DNA of 64,000 nucleotides from Chlorogloeopsis sp038404745 (GCF_038404745.2 NZ_JAYKTT020000075.1:41983-105982), one strand, 5' to 3'; counted from the first letter of the stretch, positions 45,903-54,875 are shown. The notes: generated by a model not told the origin, from the letters alone. Made by a program: numbers and translations.

Positions 45903-47501
45903 TTAACTTAATTGCGCTACCAATTGATTCTCCAGTAGAGTTTCATTTGTCAATAAATCCTCGACTGTAATTCGCAAAAAGCGCTGATCGTCAACCAAAA
46001 ACCTAATTTTAATTCGATCGCTCCCCGGAAATCCTGGTGGTGTTAACTTAGCAATTGTTCTTGCCCCATCTTGATCATTCAGGGGTTTGACGGTAGTAAC
46101 CCCACTATCAAGACGGCGAGTAATTAGGCGATCGCCATCAAAATAAACTTCCGTACTGCCTGTATCTGCTCCCAATTCGCCCATAATTAATTCAATGCTG
46201 GGCTGATTTTCTAAAGAAGCACCCAAGACTAACTCTACTGGCTGAGTCATCGGGTAAGGCTGCCCCTCTTTAATAATCGGATGCCAACTGTGACGATGAT
46301 TACGCTTATCCCAATAGCGGATACCGTAGCTGTGGTAGAGAAAATCTTTGATTTCTACACCTTGAACTATCTGTAAGGCACCTTGGGCGATCGCTTCAAA
46401 TGGGCGTTCGCAGCGAATTTTGTCTGGTTCAAAATATTGCTTGATCCATGTCTGCACCGCTGGTATTTGTACGGTGCCACCAACTAAGAGCACAGCATTA
46501 ATATCTGCTACTTCAATGCCTTGACGTCGTGCTTGCTGCAACAGCTGAGTCATCGAGTCATCAAGTCGCTCAAAAAACGAGTGTTCTTTGAGGATACTCT
46601 CCAAATTATCGCGATTTAATTCTAATTCGTAACTTTCAAAAGTCTCATCGTTGAAATAAACTTCACTGGCTTGAGTTTGGCTTGATAATTGAATTTTGAC
46701 TTTTTCTGCTAGCCGCATTGTTAAGGGGCTTACCGTCAAACCTTGAGTTTGAGCAAAGTAATCAACAATCCAATTGTCGATATCACAACCGCCTAAATTT
46801 TGTCCGGCTTTTGCTAACACACGAGCAGTTTTTACCTTTTGCTTAGAGGTTTCAGCTAGAGATTTATTTCCCCATTTCAGTAAAAATCCTACAGGTTTAC
46901 TGGCTACTTGAACGTTGCGATCCAACCTGACTAGGGAGAAATCTAGCGTTCCACCACCAAAGTCAACCACCAATAACACTTCTCGATCTGCCATGCCGTA
47001 ACCCAAAGCTGCGGCTGTGGGTTCATCCAGAATTCGCACCTGCTCTACAGGTAGTGCTTGGCAAACTTTGCCCAACCAGTAACGATAAGCTTCAAAACTA
47101 TCTACAGGTACAGTTAATATCAGAGATTCTACACCGCCTTGCATCGGTGCTAATTCTTCAATCACTCGGTTGAGAAACCATTGCCCGACTTGTTCAAAAG
47201 TAACTATTTGCCCATCTAATTCGGGTAAAAAACCTTGGATATCTGTGCCAATACCACGCTTGAAAGTACGGAAAAATCGCGGATCGTTTTTTAAATCTAA
47301 ACCGCGATCACGTACTTGTTGCCCTACCAAAACTTTTGCTTTGGCGGCATCTTCTACATACAGCAAACTGGGAATTAGGGGCGGATTGAGACTTTGTTGA
47401 ACTGATAAACCAGCTAAATTGAGAGTTTCTGGTTCTTGGGTAACAGGATTCCAACGAGCAATAACTGTGTTGCTTGTACCAAAATCGATTGCGATCGCCA
47501 T
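45903..47501 (-). CDS. Hsp70-family protein with shortened substrate domain
   Basis: A 532-residue DnaK-like ATPase. Nucleotide motifs: phosphate-1 AIAIDFGTSNTVIA, phosphate-2 LLVVDFGGGTLDFSLVRL and adenosine AVLLVGGTVQIPAVQ. The substrate-binding part after about 380 is short and lacks the C-terminal lid and the EEVD-type tail of DnaK, as in other small cyanobacterial Hsp70-like proteins. Its role is unclear. It follows uvsE after 44 bp on the same strand and could be co-transcribed, which would suit a damage response. Confidence 0.88.
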   Translation of the reverse strand: MAIAIDFGTSNTVIARWNPVTQEPETLNLAGLSVQQSLNPPLIPSLLYVEDAAKAKVLVGQQVRDRGLDLKNDPRFFRTFKRGIGTDIQGFLPELDGQIVTFEQVGQWFLNRVIEELAPMQGGVESLILTVPVDSFEAYRYWLGKVCQALPVEQVRILDEPTAAALGYGMADREVLLVVDFGGGTLDFSLVRLDRNVQVASKPVGFLLKWGNKSLAETSKQKVKTARVLAKAGQNLGGCDIDNWIVDYFAQTQGLTVSPLTMRLAEKVKIQLSSQTQASEVYFNDETFESYELELNRDNLESILKEHSFFERLDDSMTQLLQQARRQGIEVADINAVLLVGGTVQIPAVQTWIKQYFEPDKIRCERPFEAIAQGALQIVQGVEIKDFLYHSYGIRYWDKRNHRHSWHPIIKEGQPYPMTQPVELVLGASLENQPSIELIMGELGADTGSTEVYFDGDRLITRRLDSGVTTVKPLNDQDGARTIAKLTPPGFPGSDRIKIRFLVDDQRFLRITVEDLLTNETLLENQLVAQLS

Positions 47502-47545
47502 ATCTTAAATTTCGCGCTTTTATTGCAAAAACGCAAACAGTTACT

Positions 47546-48505
47546 CTATGAAAGATTATTCTGCATTAGCCACCACGATCGCAAATGGTTAACAGCTTCT
47601 TCTTTCTGTTTAGCTTCCACTTCGATCCAAGGTGCTTGGTAATAGACACTGGGCATGGCAGTAATTAAGTTACTGTGCTTTCTGTCATTAAAAGCTTGCT
47701 CGCCATTAGAAATATGAACCATCTGCCACTGTGGATTAGCCCAAGTTTCTCGCGCGGCAGCAAGCATTTCTGCCACACTCGGATGATCGTAACTATCCAA
47801 ATTTTCGTGGCAAATATGGTGATGGGCATCAAACACCATTGGCACACCAGCACTTTTACAGACTGCTAAAATTTCACTGGCACTGTAGGCATATTCATCA
47901 TTTTCCAGAGTCAAGCGGCTTTTAACATTTTCTGGTAGTTCCAAAATAACCCGCACTAATTGTTCGGATCGCTGAGATTTGCCGCCATGAATATTCATCA
48001 AAGACCAAACAGAACGAGGTAAACTCATCAAATCCATCGTGCGAGCGTGGCGTTCTAAAATCTTGATGCTTGTTGCTACTACTTCTTTGGAATCAGAACT
48101 CAACACTACGTACTGATCTGGGTGCAGCACCATTCTGATCCTCAACTTTTCTGCCCGTTGTCCAATCTTAGCTAAATCGGCACTCATTTCCTCTAATATA
48201 TTTGCGCCGATTTCGTCTTCCATGTCGCTCATCGGAAATAAACCTGAAGGCATCCGATAGAGTTGAATTTTGTACTGTTGACAAAAAGTCAATGCCCTAT
48301 CCAAACGCTGCAAGTTATCCCGATAAAGTTCTTTGAGGGTGTTGGCGCGTTGTTCTTCACTAAGTTGTAAGTAACGCGTGCGTGTTATTGTCCGATAGCG
48401 CACCTCTTTAGAAAAGGTTATGCAGACTAACCCCAAATAAGGGGATGTGCTGTAAGGTTTGTGCTCTAAGAATGGAAGATTATCTAACTGAGTACTTAAA
48501 GTCAT
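47546..48505 (-). CDS. uvsE: UV damage endonuclease
   Basis: A 319-residue TIM-barrel metalloenzyme (UVDE) that nicks DNA 5' of UV photoproducts, an alternative excision route. The motifs YLGLVCITFSKEVRYRTIT, MPSGLFPMSD, LHPDQYVVLSS, NIHGGKSQRSEQ, LENDEYAYSASEIL and VFDAHHHICHENL carry the conserved His, Glu and Asp metal ligands. The C-terminus has the usual HISNG segment. Length is typical. Confidence 0.92.
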   Translation of the reverse strand: MTLSTQLDNLPFLEHKPYSTSPYLGLVCITFSKEVRYRTITRTRYLQLSEEQRANTLKELYRDNLQRLDRALTFCQQYKIQLYRMPSGLFPMSDMEDEIGANILEEMSADLAKIGQRAEKLRIRMVLHPDQYVVLSSDSKEVVATSIKILERHARTMDLMSLPRSVWSLMNIHGGKSQRSEQLVRVILELPENVKSRLTLENDEYAYSASEILAVCKSAGVPMVFDAHHHICHENLDSYDHPSVAEMLAAARETWANPQWQMVHISNGEQAFNDRKHSNLITAMPSVYYQAPWIEVEAKQKEEAVNHLRSWWLMQNNLS

Positions 48506-48699
48506 TAACTATATACTTATTAATGTCGGCATCTTTTTGATTTAACTAAGTTCTGCCTGGAATAATTAGTATCTAAAGACAGAAGCTTTGTTTAAATGGG
48601 TTTTAACTAGCATCCCAGCATCATGATAGCGTTGGCGAATCTATTAGGGAGTGGGCATTGCTCACCCTACAATTTGTGGTTATCAGTAATTCGTTAACG

Positions 48700-48951
48700 A
48701 ACCTCGTAAATGAGTGTTGGAACTTCGTGAATGAGTGTTGGAACCTCGTAAATGAGTGTTGGAACCTCGTAAATGAGTGTTGGAACTTCGTGAACGAGTG
48801 TTGGAACTTCGTGAACGAGTGTTGGAACCTCGTGAACGAGTGTTGGAACCTCGTAAATGAGTGTTGGAACTTCGTAAATGAGTGTTGGAACTTCGTGAAT
48901 GAGTGTTGGAACTTCGTGAATGAGTGTTGAAACCTCGTGAATGAGTATCAC
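48700..48951. repeat. Minisatellite: twelve 21-bp units
   Basis: Twelve head-to-tail copies of AACYTCGTRAAYGAGTGTTGG run without gaps; the last two copies are diverged at their ends. Variation is almost limited to three positions (C/T, A/G, T/C). Both strands are open in one frame because the unit is 7 codons: N-(L/F)-V-N-E-C-W on plus, E-V-P-T-L-(I/V)-(H/Y) on minus. No ribosome binding site or extending domain is seen, so a non-coding array is favoured. Confidence 0.9.
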
Positions 48952-49106
48952 AACCTCTGCAATTGCGTCTGGCATCTCCTAATTCTGCTTATCCCCATTG
49001 TTGAGACGCTCAGTTTTCTAAGTTGTTGAAGTCATTTATGTGCATCCACAAATTTCTTAGTCGAGCACTGCCTTTTAAATTTATTTATGGAGAAAAAGAA
49101 AAACGA

Positions 49107-49160
49107 AGTAACTTTATTAAATCCCCCGATTAAATTTATTCGTGGGGATTACCTTCTGCC
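49107..49160. repeat. Dispersed repeat, CCCC-ATTAAATTTATTYRTGGGG family
   Basis: AATCCCC and GGGGATT flank an AT-rich loop, followed by TACCTTCTGCCTTCT. It resembles the element at 32085-32125, and as there it lies just 3' of a minus-strand gene. Confidence 0.5.
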
Positions 49161-49163
49161 TTC

Positions 49164-50492
49164 TTACAAACTAAATTCTGCTACATCATCTTCATCTACA
49201 TCTGAATCTTTACCTGCGACTGTGGGTTTAAAATTAGTACCATGAATTAAATCACCAAAAGATATACCCGAATTTTGGTGAAGCACATTCAAAACGCTAA
49301 TAAAGTCTCGTACTATTTCGCCAGGAGTTAGTAATGCTTCTGCACCCAAACGATTGACAATTTCTTGGATAAAGTCTTTCAAATCGCGAGTTTTTAAAGT
49401 CTGCTCATAACCAAAGTTGAGCGCATGAATTTCAGTCAATCTTTGCAACAATGTCAGGATTTCTTCTTCTGTTAATGGGTTAAGTCTCATCACTGGGCCT
49501 AAAAATTCTTGCACGTTAGCCTGAGTTAAAAAACGGCTTTCTTTGGTGCGTCTTCGCCAAGCTGCATCTGCAAAAAGTCCACGATTTGGATCTTCTAAAA
49601 ATTTTGTTGTGCCACCAATAAAAACACCAAGATGCTCTGCTTTACACTGCATGGTGTCATTAAATATTGCTAATAATCTGTTGTAATTCTTTTCGCGTGT
49701 AACTGTAGTAGGTATTTGATATATATGTGCAGCTTCATCGAGCAAGACTAAAAGTCCTTTATAGCCAATTTCAGCTACAAACTTAGCTAATAATTTGATG
49801 TAGTCATACCAACTATCATCATCAATAATTATGCGCACACCCAGGGCTGCTTTTGCTTCAGTTTTAGTGTTATATTCTCCTCGCAACCAGCGCAAAGCTG
49901 CATTTTTTAAATCATCATCATCTAAGCGGTAACCACGCCAATAAGCGATAATTACGTTACCAAAATCAAAACCGTGAACTAAATCTTCAATATATTGAAC
50001 GACTTCTCTAATTTTGGTTTCAACTTGATCATCAAAGCCATTATCATTGGGGCGCATGCCAGTTTCTTTGGCTACTTCTTGCTGAATTTTATTAATCCAT
50101 CCTTCTAAAATTGAGACTAAAGCACCACCATCAGGACGAGTTTTTGTGGCAAGGTGGCTCATTAATTCTCGATAGGTTGCCAAACCTTCATTGTTTGTTC
50201 CTGCTAGTCGGCGTTCTGAAGATAAGTCAGCATCAGCAACTACAAAACCTTGTTCTATAGCACGATTACGAAGCAGTTGTAGTGTGAAGCTCTTACCCGA
50301 ACCATAGTTGCCAATGATGAAGCGAAATGCTGCTATACTTTCTGCGATGTCATCGAGGTTTTGTAACAGGCTTTTAAGTTCTCTTTCTCTACCAACTGCT
50401 ATTTGTTCAAGCCCAACTCTTGGCACTACTCCCGCACTGAGAGAATTAATGATTGCAGTAGATACTTTTTTCGAGATTTTGAGCTTTGCCAT
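49164..50492 (-). CDS. DUF2791 P-loop ATPase (BrxD-like)
   Basis: A 442-residue ATPase. It begins MAKLKISKKVSTAIINSLSAG; Walker A is FIIGNYGSGKSFTLQLL and Walker B is GLLVLLDEAAHI, followed by a sensor segment FIGGTTKFLEDPNRGLF. The DUF2791 family contains BrxD-type ATP-binding proteins of BREX and related defence loci. The ATG at 50492 has an extended Shine-Dalgarno, GAGGTGATC, and was preferred to the longer frame. It is the last gene of a co-directional triad; the Lhr-like helicase often seen with BrxD is absent here. Confidence 0.85.
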   Translation of the reverse strand: MAKLKISKKVSTAIINSLSAGVVPRVGLEQIAVGRERELKSLLQNLDDIAESIAAFRFIIGNYGSGKSFTLQLLRNRAIEQGFVVADADLSSERRLAGTNNEGLATYRELMSHLATKTRPDGGALVSILEGWINKIQQEVAKETGMRPNDNGFDDQVETKIREVVQYIEDLVHGFDFGNVIIAYWRGYRLDDDDLKNAALRWLRGEYNTKTEAKAALGVRIIIDDDSWYDYIKLLAKFVAEIGYKGLLVLLDEAAHIYQIPTTVTREKNYNRLLAIFNDTMQCKAEHLGVFIGGTTKFLEDPNRGLFADAAWRRRTKESRFLTQANVQEFLGPVMRLNPLTEEEILTLLQRLTEIHALNFGYEQTLKTRDLKDFIQEIVNRLGAEALLTPGEIVRDFISVLNVLHQNSGISFGDLIHGTNFKPTVAGKDSDVDEDDVAEFSL

Positions 50493-50610
50493 GTAGATCA
50501 CCTCACTTCGCATTATTGTAGCTTGAGGGTAGGTATAGTTTTCAAGCCGCTCCCTTTGAAGGGTATACCCTAATTCACGGTTAAATCAGTGACTAGTGAT
50601 TCTGTTAATT

Positions 50611-51915
50611 CTAATTTGATGACGTAAGTCTCGCCATCATGTCTTGATGGACAGCGATCGCTCTTTCGACGTTGCTTTGATGCTCTGGATAAATTTGTGG
50701 AGTATCCGAATCTGGATCAATAATCAATTCACCAAGAGTATCATTGGCACGCTCATTGATAGAATCTATTAATAAATTTGGCATTGTGATGTTATCTTCT
50801 GCAATTTTTTTAATAGCAGCATAAGGATTTTCCTGCTCTATAATCGCTTTGAGAACTTGAATTTCATGACTTGGTAGTTTCTGAAAAAATTTCACCCAGT
50901 CTTCTGGGATAATTTCCACAATCTCAGTAGAATAATTACTATTTTCCACTGGTTCAATTAATTCAGCGAAAGGAAATAAATCTACCTCTTCTTCTTGTCC
51001 TTGTTCAAGCAAGTTGTCGTTGTGCAGAACTTCTGTTTGTTGTAGTAATTCCCAAACTTGGCTTTGCAAATTATCTCGTTCATCTTGTAGCAAGACGACT
51101 TGTTCTTGTAAATGATGAAGTTGAGTTTCTTGCTCTGTTACTTGTGTACGTAAATAATTTAGATTAGATTCTACATTTTCTTTTTCACTTTTTGCATCTA
51201 GCAAGACTTGGTTCAGTCTTTTTTCTTCTGTTTCCAATTCATGAATTTTAACTCTCATTTGGTATAGCTTTTCTTCTAGTTGAGGTTTAAGCCTACCAAG
51301 TAAAACTAAATTACTTTCTAACTCTTGTTTATGTTGTTGAAGTTCACTAATTTGAGTTTGTAACTGATTAATTTCGGCTTTAGATACGTTATAATTCAAC
51401 TCTAAACGCCTTTTTTCCGCGTTCAGATTGGAAAAAGATTTATTAATTTCTAGTTTCGTTGATTCCAGATTACTAATTTCATCCTGCAAATAATTAATTT
51501 GTGATTCTAGCTGTTTTTTCTCGATAATAAAACTGCTTAATTCCCGATTGAGAATATCTCTTTGATTTCGACGTTCTACTACTTGGTTTTGGAACTTGTT
51601 TGACTCTTGATAAAGTAAAGCATGATGTGACTCAAGTTGATTTATTTCTGCGACCATACGCGATTTTAATCCCTCAAGCTCTCGAATGCGCCTGTGAAGC
51701 GAATCACGTCTAGCATGCATCTCATAATTTCTTTGTTGTTGTTCTACAAATAAGGCACTATAAGTCACAATTAAGGTGATTAAACCGATAATTAAGGATT
51801 TACCAAAATTCCAGGTCAGAGCAAGGCTGAGACCAAAACTAATACCGAAGGCAACTATGCCTAAAATGAGTCTATTGCTTACCATTGCTGATTGCATATT
51901 GCTTGATTTGAGCAT
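50611..51915 (-). CDS. Membrane coiled-coil protein with TerB_C-like C-terminus
   Basis: A 434-residue protein. Two N-terminal membrane helices (RLILGIVAFGISFGLSLALT; SLIIGLITLIVTYSALFV) are followed by about 240 residues of continuous coiled coil (55-300). A C-terminal domain (about 335-420) contains FFQKLPSHEIQVLKAIIEQ and MPNLLIDSINERANDTLGEL, which resembles the TerB_C domain of tellurite/stress and defence gene clusters. It lies about 100 bp from an ATPase gene on each side, all on the same strand. A scaffold or membrane sensor for the ATPases is inferred. Confidence 0.75.
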   Translation of the reverse strand: MLKSSNMQSAMVSNRLILGIVAFGISFGLSLALTWNFGKSLIIGLITLIVTYSALFVEQQQRNYEMHARRDSLHRRIRELEGLKSRMVAEINQLESHHALLYQESNKFQNQVVERRNQRDILNRELSSFIIEKKQLESQINYLQDEISNLESTKLEINKSFSNLNAEKRRLELNYNVSKAEINQLQTQISELQQHKQELESNLVLLGRLKPQLEEKLYQMRVKIHELETEEKRLNQVLLDAKSEKENVESNLNYLRTQVTEQETQLHHLQEQVVLLQDERDNLQSQVWELLQQTEVLHNDNLLEQGQEEEVDLFPFAELIEPVENSNYSTEIVEIIPEDWVKFFQKLPSHEIQVLKAIIEQENPYAAIKKIAEDNITMPNLLIDSINERANDTLGELIIDPDSDTPQIYPEHQSNVERAIAVHQDMMARLTSSN

Positions 51916-52014
51916 AGATTGAGTGTAAGGGAGAGTTTGAACTGTTATTTATGCACATTTGTTATCAGTTAGATTGACAAATTGAATTTATATTGATGAC
52001 TGAAAAATAGATGA

Positions 52015-53346
52015 CTAGTTTGTAAGTGAATTATCTCGTGAATTAAAAATTGATAAATCTGCTTTTAAGAAGTCTATAAATTGCTTTGCTGTTCTGCCAG
52101 AGCGCCCGTTGTGACGAGTTGCCCATTGCAAAGCTTGGTATTCTAAATCTTCACCAGGAATATCAATTCCAGCTAAATCTGCAAGATGCCGGATAATTTT
52201 TAAATAAGTTTTTTGATCGGCAGGTTCAAAAGTCAAAGTTAAACCAAAGCGATCGCTAAACGAAAGTTTCTCTTGCATGGTATCCCAAGCGTGAACTTCA
52301 TCGTTATCTCTAGGAGCGGGGCGATCGGCAAAAAACTCCCGCACTAAATGGCGACGGTTAGAAGTGGCATATACCACGACGTTTTGCGGACGTGCAGTTA
52401 AATTACCTTCTAACACTACTTTTAATGCTTTAAAAGCATCATCATCCTCTTCAAAGGAAAGGTCATCAACAAAGATGATAAATTTCTGGAGCGCTCCTCG
52501 CAACTGTTCCACAATTATCGGTAAATCTTTCAGTTCTGATTTTGCTACTTCCAGCAAGCGTAAGTTGCGATCGCCATACTCATTGAGCAGAGCTTTGACT
52601 AAAGAAGATTTTCCAGAACCGCGACTACCATAAAGTAATATGTGCAGTGCTGTTTGCCCTGATAATAAGAACTTTGTATTTTTTAACAAAGTTTCTTTTT
52701 GCGACTCATAACCTGTTAGTTCGCTCAATTTCACAGGATCGGAATTGGGTATACCGATAAATTGTCTAGATTGCCACCGCAGTGCTTTAAACTCAGCAAA
52801 TAAGCCTGTGCCAAATTTGTGATAATAATCTGCCAAGTCTTGTGCAGCCTCAGTCCAATTTTCTAACTTTTGTAGTTTTTCTACTAAGTGTAAATCGTCA
52901 ATTGCTTCTACCCCATTTTGCTCGTTATACCACACTACTGGCGACACAGGTAGATGCGCTACACACTGCACCCACTCACTCAAAGTCGCAGTGCTACATT
53001 CATATAGATGTTGCAGCGCTTGTAAATCATGTCTAACTGCTGCTACCAAAGCAGGAGGCAAACTTGCAAATTTCTGCTGTTGGGCTTTTTTTGTAAAAGG
53101 ATTCTCATCTTTGAGAATTTGAGTTACTAAATATTCCTCCCAATTTTGATTTATTGCTGCTAAGGATCTAAAGTAATTACCATAGGCTTGTAAGCAACTC
53201 CTCGCGTCTGCCTCAGTATAACGTATAGTTTGCAACAAATTTACAAATGCTACACCCACTTCTGTTTGCAGAACAGATTGGTAGAGTAAGAGGGATGCTG
53301 CTTGGCGCTGAAGGAATTGAACCTTTGCGATTGCTTGATTATCCAT
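52015..53346 (-). CDS. DUF815 AAA-type ATPase
   Basis: A 443-residue ATPase. An all-helical N-terminal 200 residues precede the DUF815 core: LTGYESQKETLLKNTKFLL, Walker A LLYGSRGSGKSSLVKAL, Walker B KFIIFVDDLSFEEDD, sensor-1 VVVYATSNRRHLVREFF and the Arg-containing NGRSGRTAKQFIDFL. The family is widespread but of unknown function. It is the first gene of the co-directional triad. The ATG at 53346 was preferred to a TTG one codon earlier. Confidence 0.88.
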   Translation of the reverse strand: MDNQAIAKVQFLQRQAASLLLYQSVLQTEVGVAFVNLLQTIRYTEADARSCLQAYGNYFRSLAAINQNWEEYLVTQILKDENPFTKKAQQQKFASLPPALVAAVRHDLQALQHLYECSTATLSEWVQCVAHLPVSPVVWYNEQNGVEAIDDLHLVEKLQKLENWTEAAQDLADYYHKFGTGLFAEFKALRWQSRQFIGIPNSDPVKLSELTGYESQKETLLKNTKFLLSGQTALHILLYGSRGSGKSSLVKALLNEYGDRNLRLLEVAKSELKDLPIIVEQLRGALQKFIIFVDDLSFEEDDDAFKALKVVLEGNLTARPQNVVVYATSNRRHLVREFFADRPAPRDNDEVHAWDTMQEKLSFSDRFGLTLTFEPADQKTYLKIIRHLADLAGIDIPGEDLEYQALQWATRHNGRSGRTAKQFIDFLKADLSIFNSRDNSLTN

Positions 53347-53433
53347 CAATCGATTAAGTTATTTAGCTAGATAGCTATGATAAATTGTCTGCCGACGCTT
53401 GCGGTAAAATTAAAATCTACATAGGTTTTAACA

Positions 53434-53757
53434 ATGGCTTTAGATATTGTTGCCGCCTTTATCTACGGTATCATCACAATTATCGGTGGTATTATTGGTT
53501 ACATCAATGCTAGTAGCAATGTTTCCCTGATTAGTGCTAGCATCTGCGGCTTGCTACTTATCTTCTCGGCTTTTATGCGGCTTCAAGGACAAACTTGGGG
53601 TTTGACTTTAGCAACGATTGTTACTGCTGTATTGTTGGTTGTCTTTGCATTTAGATTAGCCAAAACACGTAAGTTTATGCCTGCTGGGTTGATGATTATT
53701 TTGGGTATGTTAACTCTGGCAGTGATGGTACACCAATTTGTGGCAATCAGAAGATAG
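53434..53757 (+). CDS. TMEM14 family membrane protein
   Basis: A 107-residue protein with four hydrophobic segments (IVAAFIYGIITIIGGIIGYI; LISASICGLLLIFSAFMRL; TLATIVTAVLLVVFAFRLA; GLMIILGMLTLAVMVHQF) and the small glycine-rich turns of the TMEM14/UPF0136 family. In eukaryotes family members serve organelle membranes; the function in cyanobacteria is unknown. It is transcribed divergently from the DUF815 ATPase. Confidence 0.88.
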   Translation: MALDIVAAFIYGIITIIGGIIGYINASSNVSLISASICGLLLIFSAFMRLQGQTWGLTLATIVTAVLLVVFAFRLAKTRKFMPAGLMIILGMLTLAVMVHQFVAIRR

Positions 53758-53883
53758 TGTAATTCTCATGGCAACTCTTTTCCAAAACTCATAATTAGTA
53801 CATTTATATTACATCAAAGTGCTTTTTGAACAAAATTGGCTGTGATTAGCCGCACTATGCTTTCTAAATAAACTAAAAACCCA

Positions 53884-53914
53884 GATTCCCGACTTTTCTA
53901 AGAAGTCGGGGATC
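53884..53914. repeat. Dispersed hairpin, AAGTCGGGGAT family
   Basis: GATTCCCGACTT (53884-53895) and AAGTCGGGGATC (53903-53914) pair with one wobble. It is almost the same sequence as the terminator at 45802. It lies 130 bp after the TMEM14 stop and may terminate it. Confidence 0.6.
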
Positions 53915-54277
53915 TTACAGGGCATATATTACGTTTAAATTGGTTGTTTTGCTGAATATTGTTCCAATTGGCACAAAGTAGTCTTTGTACTACTTATGCT
54001 AATTTATACTAAGTTTATAGATTTCACTTTTTTGCAATAAATTCAAAAAGAGTGTTGAATTCAGTTCCCAACGCTGATTTATACCTATCTGACTCTCTTT
54101 GATTTTACAAATTTCCATAAATTTCTAGAGACCTAGAGTCCAGGATCAGTAATTACTACACTGCGGAAATTATTATTTGTAAATTAATATTTTTGTGTAG
54201 AAAAACGCTTACTATCAAGCGACTTGCTTTGTCTAGTTATTGTTTAGTTCTTTGCTACTGATGGAGGTGATCAAGAA

Positions 54278-54370
54278 ATGTTTTTCAGTGTGAGAGTTAG
54301 TCAGAAAAAATTTGCGATCGCTCTTTTAAGAAGAAGCATGAGTATTGCTTGGGAAGGATGCAGTAAATAA
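54278..54370 (+). CDS. Candidate 30-residue small protein with perfect Shine-Dalgarno
   Basis: ATG preceded by GGAGGTGATC (54263-54272), ten bases fully complementary to the 16S rRNA 3' end, with 5-base spacing. The frame encodes MFFSVRVSQKKFAIALLRRS followed by MSIAWEGCSK and a TAA. It sits alone in the 1118-bp spacer before the kinase/HopA1 pair, on the same strand. A basic amphipathic N-terminus and a Ser/Cys-containing C-terminus would suit a short modified peptide, but it could also be a leader peptide. No homologue is known to me. Confidence 0.4.
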   Translation: MFFSVRVSQKKFAIALLRRSMSIAWEGCSK

Positions 54371-54875
54371 GTGATTACCTGATATCTTCCACCCTGGGTA
54401 GAGTATCTAGGTCTTTTTACCAGGTTGATTTTGGTAACTGGGGTTTTGAGGCTTTGCCTCTACGCTTTTGGTAGAAGTCTTGATGTGAATTACTCTACTA
54501 TTTTCAAGCTTTTAGGTTGTCAAAAATCATTAGATTTAACCTAAATTTCTACAGCTAAATTTAATTAGTAGTGATGGTTCATACTGTCTTCGTGCAACTT
54601 CGCTAAATCAAAAACCGCAATTTGTAAACCCTGTAGATACGTCAGTAATTTCACTCAAGTATTTAAAGATTTGAATAGATACAACAGAAAAATTTAAAGT
54701 AACAGTAAAGGCTGTATTGCCATTTTGGCAAGTATTTCTTAAAGGTATAGGATATTAATAGATAGTACCAATCACTAATGATACTTGTAAGTTTGTGCTA
54801 TTTAGCTCTGCGTAACATCAGGCTAATAACAACGTTGCTAATTTTCTAAGTAATTCTACGATTTAGGAAATATAC
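54371..54875. other. Remainder of the kinase upstream spacer
   Basis: AT-rich leader of the APH-like gene. Apart from the decayed palindrome and a small GAGGC/GCCTC stem near 54450 it shows no gene or RNA motif that I recognise. AGGA lies eight bases before the kinase ATG. Confidence 0.4.
54415..54437. repeat. Degenerate CGTTACCAGG-family palindrome
   Basis: TTACCAGGTTGATTTTGGTAA, with TTACCA/TGGTAA arms, resembles the palindromes at 24480 and 39871 but is partly decayed. It lies 45 bp after the small ORF. Confidence 0.4.

Larger units (their letters stand above)
48506..49163. other. Spacer holding a minisatellite
   Basis: A 658-bp gene-free region between two minus-strand genes. It contains the 21-bp tandem array (48700-48951) and a GGGG-type dispersed repeat (49107-49160). 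The remainder is AT-rich and unremarkable. Confidence 0.6.

Noticed and set aside
48658..48975. Open frames through the 21-bp minisatellite on both strands (heptad-repeat proteins)
   Set aside because: Both frames exist because the unit length is divisible by three; there is no ribosome binding site and no non-repeat domain, so I annotated a repeat only.
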